NCBI GenBank assembly: GCA_030607835.1
Contig: JAUWJE010000133.1
Span: forward strand, 1 to 5,894
Direction of reading: 5' to 3'
Length of the DNA stretch: 5,894 bases
From: Candidatus Fermentibacterota bacterium
GTDB lineage: Bacteria; Fermentibacterota; Fermentibacteria; Fermentibacterales; JCC-6
The position numbers and the translations under genes are program-made. Within the stretch, counting starts at the first letter, position 1. The number at the start of each line of letters is the position of its first letter. The notes under the pieces were generated by a model. It was not told the origin of the DNA. It searched no databases and was given only the letters and a program-made list of their open reading frames with translations. Shown here piece after piece: positions 1-4,935 of this stretch.

Positions 1-902
1 AGAGCGCTAAGCAGGGTCAACAGAGCGACGACGCTGATCAGAGCAAGTACAAATGACATGCCTATTTTTTCCAGCCCCAGAGCGGCGAAAAGGTTCTTGT
101 GCCGGGAGATGAACGCATCACAGACCATGTAATTGCATTCATCATCAATATAGGAAGCTCTCAGAATGGCTGACACTTCTTCAGCAGTGCGCAGGGGATC
201 AGATCCAGGCATTGTTCCAATGCTCAATGAAGTAGCAGTAATATCTTCCCTGAATAACAATGAAGCGGTTACCAGATCAGTGAGAATAATTGAAGAATTG
301 TATTCATCGATACCGTAATTCATCACAGCAGATACTCTCACGGGAATAATTGTATCGACAAGCAATCTGCCCATCGCAGAGAATTCAGTGACATCAGTAG
401 AAGCAAATCTGATCGAATCACCAGCGGATACTCCAAGTCTTGTCGCAAGACTGTGACCCAGAACGGCTCCTCTACCTGTAATGTTTACTTCAACAAGTCT
501 GTCGCTTGAAAGCAGATGAGGTTCAACATCCCAGTCAACTCCCCTTATGCGGACTCCAGCAACATCTCCACTGTTTCCGGCTACTACAACTGTTTTCTCC
601 AGAACGGCTGATACACCAGTAAGTTCATCCAGCGAATCCACCAGATTCTCCACAAAAAGGAGATCGGCTTCCTCGATAGGGTATCCTCCCGGTGCTCTCA
701 CTTGCAGTGGAGGTTGAATTGCTGCAAGATGCTCCATGATTGTGCCGGAGAAGCCATCCATGAAGGCGTGAAGAATTAATAACGCAGCTACACCGATGGC
801 AATACCGACAATTGATAAAAGAGATACTGTTCTGACAAAGCCTGAATTAGATCTGCTTAATATCTGTCTCCAGGCAATACTCAGAATAAGAGAAAAATTC
901 AC
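1..902 (-). CDS. lolC: LolC/LolE-family lipoprotein-releasing ABC transporter permease, 3' part missing (runs off left edge)
   Basis: The visible 300 codons match the start of a LolC/LolE (FtsX/MacB-type) inner-membrane permease, which with the ATPase LolD extracts lipoproteins from the inner membrane and hands them to LolA. A short cytoplasmic N-terminus (IAWRQILSRSNSGF, residues 9-22) precedes a first membrane helix at about 24-46 with the family-like stretch SIVGIAIGVAALLIL and then MDGF. A large periplasmic domain (about 50-275) follows, and a second helix begins at about 279 (GMSFVLALISVVALLTLL), preceded by the typical GLEK. About a quarter of the usual ~400 residues, with the last helices, lies outside the window. 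The GTG start (902-900) is chosen because it overlaps the lysS stop as GTGA and gives a normal family N-terminus. The next candidate, an internal ATG, would delete the first helix. No good SD is seen, so translational coupling to lysS is likely. LolC, LolE or a single fused-role LolC/E cannot be told apart here. Not in the supplied ORFs because it has no stop inside the window. Confidence 0.85.
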   Translation of the reverse strand, partial: MNFSLILSIAWRQILSRSNSGFVRTVSLLSIVGIAIGVAALLILHAFMDGFSGTIMEHLAAIQPPLQVRAPGGYPIEEADLLFVENLVDSLDELTGVSAVLEKTVVVAGNSGDVAGVRIRGVDWDVEPHLLSSDRLVEVNITGRGAVLGHSLATRLGVSAGDSIRFASTDVTEFSAMGRLLVDTIIPVRVSAVMNYGIDEYNSSIILTDLVTASLLFREDITATSLSIGTMPGSDPLRTAEEVSAILRASYIDDECNYMVCDAFISRHKNLFAALGLEKIGMSFVLALISVVALLTLLSA

Positions 903-2362
903 TTGCTCTGCCGCCGCAGATGAGGGAATAAGATCGTATCTCTGATCTTGCTGGTTCCCGTTAAAAGCATGACGAGACGATCAATACCTATTCCCATCCC
1001 GCCGGCTGGAGGCATTCCGGTTTCCAGTGCAAAAAGGAAATCTTCATCAACAGAACCCTCCCGATGAACGCCGACTTCAGCCTGTTCCTCAAGAATTCTC
1101 CTCTGACGAACCGGATCGTTCTGTTCACTGAAAGCATTCGCAAGTTCCAGTCCCAGCACAAATACTTCAAATCTTTCAGTCACACCAGGTGAACCCGGTT
1201 TACCCTTCGCGAGTGGCGACAGAGCCTCCGGATAATCAACAACAAAAGTGGGCTGCTCAATTTTGTCAGCCACATAAAAATCAAAAAGTTTGTCAAGCAG
1301 AGTGATTCTGTCCTTTGCAAGTGTAGCAATACCATTCTTCTGAGCGAGTGCTTCAATATCTCCCGTTTCCCAGGAAAAGAGATCCTCTCCACTCGCCATC
1401 GACAGGGAGTCAAGGAACCCGATCCTTCTGAAAGGTGGAGAAAGATGTATCAGCGTTCCCTGGTATTCCAGATCTGACCCGATTCCCGAAGCCTCCGCGG
1501 CAGTGATAGTCATTTCCTCGAATCGAGTCATCATTACATTGTAATCCGCATATGCCTCATAGAGCTCGAGTTGTGTAAATTCAGGACTGTGGGTCCGGTC
1601 AATACCCTCATTCCTGAAATCTTTTCCGAGCTCATAGACTCTATCAATTCCACTGACAAGGAGTCGCTTAAGATACAGTTCTGTAGCAATCCGCAGAAAG
1701 AATGCTTCGTTCATACTGCTATAGTGTGTTCTGAACGGTTCCGCGGCAGCGCCACCGTAAATGGACTGTAATACCGGAGTTTCAACTTCCAGAAAATTGT
1801 TTGAATCGAGGTATGATCTGAGTGAGGATATTATCCTGCTCCTCTTCCTGAATCTAGCGAGGGAAATGGGATTTATCTGCAGGTCAACGCATCTGTGCCG
1901 ATAAAGATAATCACTGTCTGTAACCTCGTCGTGAGCCACTCCCTCCGAGTCAACCTTGACGACAGGAAGCTGTCTGAGACTTTTGCACAGTATTGTCAGA
2001 TCAGCACATTTGACAGTCAGTTCGCCCAATCTGGTTGTGAAGATTGACCCGTTAACCTGGATTATATCTCCAAGATCAAGAAGCTCGACAATAGACCAGG
2101 TTATCTCATTAAAAATATTCCTGCTCAGATAAAGCTGAATTGAACCTGTGCTGTCGCGAAGATCAACAAAAACCGTCTTGCCATGTTCTCTTTTCCCTGT
2201 AATCCTCCCTGTAACGAATACGTTTTCCTCGGTCTCTCCTCCATCTCTCACTTCCATCATGGAAAGCGATTTATGGCTTCTTGGCGGATAGGGATCTATT
2301 TCACATTCCGTTCGCAGTTTTTCAAGTTTGATTCTTCTTTGCTTCTGCTGTTCATCACTCAT
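899..2362 (-). CDS. lysS: Lysyl-tRNA synthetase, class II
   Basis: Charges tRNA-Lys with lysine using ATP, in the cytoplasm. The 487-aa length is normal for bacterial class II LysRS. After a basic N-terminal helix (IKLEKLRTECEIDPYP) comes the anticodon-binding OB fold, about residues 47-125, with VTGRITGKREHGKTVFVDLRD. The catalytic domain follows: motif 1 around FLEVETPVL (190-198), GGAAAEPF (203-210), motif 2 FRNEGIDRTHSPEF (249-262) with its ATP-binding arginine, the ELANAFSEQND stretch (406-416) with acids E406 and E413 expected to bind Mg-ATP, and motif 3 GMGIGIDRLVMLLTG (455-469). Q414 replaces the Leu usual in ELND; otherwise nothing is missing. It lies 2 bp downstream of the prfB stop and overlaps lolC by 4 bp, so it is the middle gene of one unit; prfB-lysS adjacency is also seen in E. 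coli. The SD is weak (GAGCGG inside the prfB end), suggesting coupling to prfB translation. Confidence 0.97.
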   Translation of the reverse strand: MSDEQQKQRRIKLEKLRTECEIDPYPPRSHKSLSMMEVRDGGETEENVFVTGRITGKREHGKTVFVDLRDSTGSIQLYLSRNIFNEITWSIVELLDLGDIIQVNGSIFTTRLGELTVKCADLTILCKSLRQLPVVKVDSEGVAHDEVTDSDYLYRHRCVDLQINPISLARFRKRSRIISSLRSYLDSNNFLEVETPVLQSIYGGAAAEPFRTHYSSMNEAFFLRIATELYLKRLLVSGIDRVYELGKDFRNEGIDRTHSPEFTQLELYEAYADYNVMMTRFEEMTITAAEASGIGSDLEYQGTLIHLSPPFRRIGFLDSLSMASGEDLFSWETGDIEALAQKNGIATLAKDRITLLDKLFDFYVADKIEQPTFVVDYPEALSPLAKGKPGSPGVTERFEVFVLGLELANAFSEQNDPVRQRRILEEQAEVGVHREGSVDEDFLFALETGMPPAGGMGIGIDRLVMLLTGTSKIRDTILFPHLRRQSK

Positions 2363-2364
2363 AA

Positions 2365-3469
2365 TTAATGACCGCTCTTTCTGAGATATTCTTCAATGAA
2401 CTCCTGTATTTCACCTGAGAGGATACTATCAATATTCGATGTCTCCATACCGGTCCTGTGATCCTTCACCATTTTATAGGGATGCATTACATAGGATCGT
2501 ATCTGATTGCCCCAGGAGACATCCTTTTTTGTTTTTTCCATCTCTGCCTTCTCTTTCCGGCGTTTTTCCTGTTCAAGTTCATAAAGGCGAGCCCGGAGAA
2601 TTCTTCTTGCCACTTCTCTGTTCCTGAACTGAGATCGCTGATTCTGGCACGTGACAGCAATTCCGGTCGGAATATGCGTCATTCTCACAGCTGAATCTGT
2701 TTTATTAACATGCTGGCCACCAGCTCCGCTTGCCCTGAAAGTATCTACTCTTATTTCATCATCATTAAGTTCAATCTCAATTGTATCATCAATATCCGGA
2801 AGCGGAAAAATAGAAGCAAAACTGGTGTGTCGCCGATGATTCTGGTCGAAGGGAGATTTTCTCACGAGCCTGTGGATTCCACCTTCAGCACTTAGATATC
2901 CGTAAGCCCACGGCCCTTTTATTGACAGAATCGCTTCTCTGATTCCACCCTCTACACCACCCTCACTCACACTCAGTATCTCAATATCAAATTCCTGCTT
3001 CTCAGCCCAGTAAATGTACATCTTCATCAGCATTTCAGCCCAGTCCTGACTATCCTGTCCGCCGGCACCGGACCGGATTGTCAGTATCGCATCATTCCTG
3101 TCGTGAGGGCCTGACAGCATCTGCATGAAATCAAGCCTGTCCAGTTTTTTATTCACCCATTTAAGATTAACTGAGCATTCCCTTTCCAGTTCTTCATCAG
3201 GATCATGTTCAAGCAGTTCAACTGCTATCTCCACATTCTCAAGTTTAGACTCTACTTCTCGAATGGGATTGATCCGGGCCTGGTTCCGCTTATGTTCATC
3301 TATGATCTTAAGAGCGGCTTCCCTGCTATCCCAGAATCCAGGTTCAGCCATGGTTTTGTTGAGTTTCTTATCACTGGAAACAAGCTCTGGGAAGTCAAAG
3401 ACACTCCTTGAGTCTTGTGAGTCTCTCAAATGCTTTTTTGTAAACTGAGCGTAAATCTTCGACTGTCAT
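2365..3469 (-). CDS. prfB: Peptide chain release factor 2, expressed by programmed +1 frameshifting
   Basis: RF2 recognises UGA and UAA stop codons and triggers peptide release on the ribosome. Translation starts at ATG 3469-3467, 5 nt after GAGAGG. Frame 0 encodes 24 residues (MTVEDLRSVYKKAFERL...) and reaches TGA at 3397-3395. Skipping the T at 3397 continues in the next frame with GAC (3396-3394) to TAA at 2367-2365, giving 367 residues (E. coli RF2 is 365). Numbered on the joined protein, the stop-codon-reading tripeptide SPF is at 205-207 and the catalytic GGQ at 250-252, the E. coli positions; residue 246 is Ala, the common form. The FRASGAGGQHVNKTDSAVR block is canonical. An ORF call starting at TTG 3429 is only the frame-2 part with a wrong N-terminus. 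It is first in the prfB-lysS-lolC unit. Oddity: a second GGQ at 136-138 (GAGGQDSQDW), where relatives usually have GGT. Confidence 0.97.
3394..3409 (-). promoter_or_regulatory. RF2 autoregulatory +1 programmed frameshift site
   Basis: On the minus strand the site reads AAGGAG (3409-3404), three bases TGT, then CTT TGA C (3400-3394). This is the classic prfB arrangement: an internal SD-like element 3 nt before the slippery CTT codon, an in-frame TGA (codon 25) and a following C that weakens termination. Established model: when RF2 is scarce the ribosome pauses at UGA, the SD-like pairing favours slippage of the Leu tRNA from CUU to UUU, and full RF2 is made. When RF2 is plentiful the 24-residue leader is released. 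All elements are visible here, and the downstream frame is open and RF2-like immediately after the shift. Confidence 0.96.
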
Positions 3470-3474
3470 CTGAA

Positions 3475-3480
3475 CCTCTC
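3475..3480 (-). promoter_or_regulatory. Ribosome binding site of prfB
   Basis: GAGAGG, 5 nt before ATG 3469-3467. It supports this ATG, which lies in the frame of the 24-codon leader rather than in the main RF2 frame. Confidence 0.7.
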
Positions 3481-3546
3481 ATAAAATATTAACAGCACTG
3501 TTTCCACAAATCATCCGAATATAAAGCTTTTCCATCCTTATTACTA

Positions 3547-3557
3547 AGCCTGAGGCT
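3547..3557. promoter_or_regulatory. Short dyad next to the antiporter promoter, possible operator
   Basis: AGCCT-G-AGGCT is a perfect 5+1+5 dyad; one mismatch further out, two more pairs form (C3544:G3560, T3545:A3559). The 1-base centre is too tight for an RNA hairpin, so if functional it is a protein-binding dyad. It lies directly upstream of the candidate -35 at 3562. The second antiporter copy keeps only the core CCTGAGG (4879-4885) right against its TTGACC, so the dyad is not conserved in full. A dyad this short can arise by chance. Confidence 0.25.
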
Positions 3558-3561
3558 AAGG

Positions 3562-3590
3562 TTGACCCACAGGCAATACAGAACTACTCT
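3562..3590 (+). promoter_or_regulatory. Candidate promoter of the first antiporter gene
   Basis: TTGACC (3562-3567), 17 bp, then TACTCT (3585-3590). The -35 is close to consensus and the -10 is weak. The argument for it is conservation: the same layout, TTGACC-17-TATTCT, occurs at the same distance before the second copy while the sequence between has diverged. Transcription would start around 3597, leaving a very short leader before the SD. Confidence 0.4.
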
Positions 3591-3602
3591 GATGGCTTAT
3601 TC

Positions 3603-3608
3603 AGGAGG
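3603..3608 (+). promoter_or_regulatory. Ribosome binding site deciding the start of the first antiporter gene
   Basis: AGGAGG ends 4 nt before ATG 3613. The second copy has AGGAGG at the same distance from its ATG 4936. This argues against the longer reading frame from TTG 3562, whose 17 extra residues are not conserved between the copies and whose start codon falls inside the candidate -35 box. Confidence 0.85.
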
Positions 3609-3612
3609 TCAG

Positions 3613-4845
3613 ATGTTTTCAGATATATCGGGTTATCTGCTGGAACTGCGCGGGGCTTTCAGTAATCACATTATATTTGGAATAGGGATTCTTCTCATGG
3701 GAAGCTATTTCATGGGAAGGCTTGCGGAGAAGGTACGTCTTCCTGCTATCACCGGTTTCATTCTGGCTGGATTGCTGCTTGGTCCCTCATGCATCGGTCT
3801 TATTCATAGGGACCTGGATGAAGCCCTTGCCCCAATCACGGAGATCGCGCTTGCTATCATTGCCCTGGTCATCGGCAGTGAGTTCAGTCTGAAAAAACTC
3901 AGAAAAATAGGCAAATCAGTTGTTATTATTACATTATTCCAGCTCTTCGGTACGTTTGTTCTGGTCACAGGTGGTCTTGTCCTGGCCGGTCTGCAGCTTG
4001 AATTCGCTGCCATCCTTGGCGCTATAGCATCGGCAACAGCTCCTGCAGCAACCGTCGCGATAATAAGAGAACTCAAGGCTAGAGGACCTTTTGTTGATCA
4101 TCTGTACGGAGTTGTGGCACTCGATGACGCAGGATGTATTCTGCTCTTTGCTTCAGTAGCTGCCATTGCCGGGAGTTCTCTCGGTTTGGGCGCATCGCTT
4201 TTCCACACCGTCTCACGCGCAATTGTCGAAATACTTGCTTCACTTATTCTGGGAGCCTTTTCCGGATGGATACTTCATCTGTTGACCAGAAAAAGGAGAA
4301 GGACCAATGAAATCCTGATAATATCACTTGGAGTCATACTCATTCTTTCAGCTGTCTCCAACACTTTCCATCTCAGCGCTCTTCTTGCCAGTATGGCTGC
4401 CGGTGCTGTAATGGCAAATCTGTCAAGAAACACCCACCGGATAATACATACCCTCGACTCAATTTCTCCACCCCTTTACGCAGCCTTCTTTGCGATTGCC
4501 GGTACCGAGCTGAGTGTAGCCGTCCTGACCTCACCCCAAATCCTGCTCATGGGTGGAATTTTCGTCCTGGCCAGAGCAGCAGGAAAGATTTTTGGCGTGC
4601 ATATTGGAGCATCTGCAGCTCATTCGGATCCTCTAATTAAAAAATACCTTGGATACGGAATGCTTCCACAGGCCGGAGTAGCCATAGGTCTGGTTCTGTT
4701 TCTTGATACGATGCCATATTTCGCGATAAATCATGACATCACCACCACTCTGATAAATATTGTACTATTCTCCGTACTTGTTAATGAACTTGCCGGACCA
4801 CCGCTTTCAAGATATGCGGTCGTTCATGGCTCTGCATTAGACTAA
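3613..4845 (+). CDS. CPA2-type cation:proton antiporter, copy 1 (complete)
   Basis: A 410-residue, very hydrophobic protein with about 12-13 predicted membrane helices and the Na_H_Exchanger fold of the monovalent cation:proton antiporter-2 family (Kef/NapA-like). Recognisable landmarks are LPAITGFILAGLLLGP (43-58), ALVIGSEFSLKKLRKIG (84-100), the TAPAAT crossover segment (142-147), RELKARGPFVDHLYG (152-166), the acidic pair D171-D172 in VVALDDAG expected to bind the ion and protons, LSALLASMAAGAVMAN (254-269), FFAIAGTEL (292-300), RAAGKIFGVHIGA (321-333) and LGYGMLPQAGVAIGL (346-360). It ends soon after the last helix and lacks the C-terminal RCK/TrkA-N nucleotide-binding domain of KefB/KefC, so it is the transport core only. 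The ion (Na+ or K+) and the direction cannot be read from sequence. The next gene is a tandem paralogue 90 bp downstream. The start is set by AGGAGG at 3603. Confidence 0.9.
   Translation: MFSDISGYLLELRGAFSNHIIFGIGILLMGSYFMGRLAEKVRLPAITGFILAGLLLGPSCIGLIHRDLDEALAPITEIALAIIALVIGSEFSLKKLRKIGKSVVIITLFQLFGTFVLVTGGLVLAGLQLEFAAILGAIASATAPAATVAIIRELKARGPFVDHLYGVVALDDAGCILLFASVAAIAGSSLGLGASLFHTVSRAIVEILASLILGAFSGWILHLLTRKRRRTNEILIISLGVILILSAVSNTFHLSALLASMAAGAVMANLSRNTHRIIHTLDSISPPLYAAFFAIAGTELSVAVLTSPQILLMGGIFVLARAAGKIFGVHIGASAAHSDPLIKKYLGYGMLPQAGVAIGLVLFLDTMPYFAINHDITTTLINIVLFSVLVNELAGPPLSRYAVVHGSALD
4448..4571 (+). repeat. 124-bp tract identical to the right end of the window (copy 1 side)
   Basis: Every base matches 5771-5894, covering codons 280-319 of both antiporters. 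The base before (4447 C, 5770 A) differs. The flanking coding sequence just upstream has differences every few codons, so zero synonymous changes over about 40 codons is out of keeping with the rest of the pair. Confidence 0.95.
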
Positions 4846-4884
4846 TGATGAACATTGAAATACCTTCCTGGATGATTCCTGAGG

Positions 4885-4913
4885 TTGACCCGGGGGAATG
4901 ACCGAATTATTCT
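4885..4913 (+). promoter_or_regulatory. Candidate promoter of the second antiporter gene
   Basis: TTGACC (4885-4890), 17 bp, TATTCT (4908-4913), the same spacing and offset as before copy 1. The -10 here has 4 of 6 consensus bases, slightly better than in copy 1. If active, the second copy can be transcribed independently of the first. Confidence 0.4.
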
Positions 4914-4925
4914 GGGGCCCTGTTT

Positions 4926-4931
4926 AGGAGG
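4926..4931 (+). promoter_or_regulatory. Ribosome binding site of the second antiporter gene
   Basis: AGGAGG followed by TTTG and ATG 4936. The placement is identical to copy 1, which supports both starts. Confidence 0.85.
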
Positions 4932-4935
4932 TTTG

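Larger units (their letters stand above)
3470..3612. other. Divergent intergenic region between prfB and the antiporter genes
   Basis: 143 bp separate the divergent starts of prfB (minus) and the first antiporter gene (plus). The prfB-proximal half is AT-rich and must contain the promoter of the prfB-lysS-lolC unit if it starts here. Hexamers such as TATATT and TAATAT are present on the minus strand, but none has a convincing -35 partner at 16-18 bp, so I do not call a prfB promoter. The antiporter-proximal half holds a short dyad (3547-3557), a candidate promoter (3562-3590) and an SD (3603-3608). No open reading frame or RNA gene is evident. Confidence 0.75.
4846..4935 (+). other. Spacer between the two antiporter copies
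   Basis: A 90-bp spacer. I see no hairpin followed by a T-run, so no intrinsic terminator is supported and read-through from copy 1 is possible. From about 4882 the spacer is homologous to the leader of copy 1 at an exact 1323-bp offset (AGGTTGACCC at 4882-4891 and 3559-3568). This marks the probable left edge of the second duplicated unit; the first 36 bp have no counterpart in the window. Confidence 0.7.

Noticed and set aside
3395..3397. In-frame TGA in prfB as a sign of a pseudogene or sequencing error.
   Set aside because: The surrounding AAGGAG-TGT-CTT-TGA-C is the known RF2 recoding site, and the downstream frame is intact to the normal C-terminus.
1571..3448. Plus-strand reading frames inside lysS and prfB.
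   Set aside because: They lie opposite clearly conserved genes, show no recognisable domains and have no consistent ribosome binding sites.
3480..3530. Possible prfB promoter with -10-like TATATT or TAATAT on the minus strand.
   Set aside because: No acceptable -35 hexamer lies 16-18 bp upstream of either; AT-richness alone explains them.
3562..3612. Longer antiporter start at TTG 3562, adding 17 residues.
   Set aside because: The extension is not conserved in the second copy, it overlaps the candidate -35, and a strong SD sits just before ATG 3613.
4846..4935. Terminator between the antiporter copies (CCCGGG and GGGCCC palindromes).
   Set aside because: The palindromes are only 6 bp, have no loop and are not followed by a T-run.
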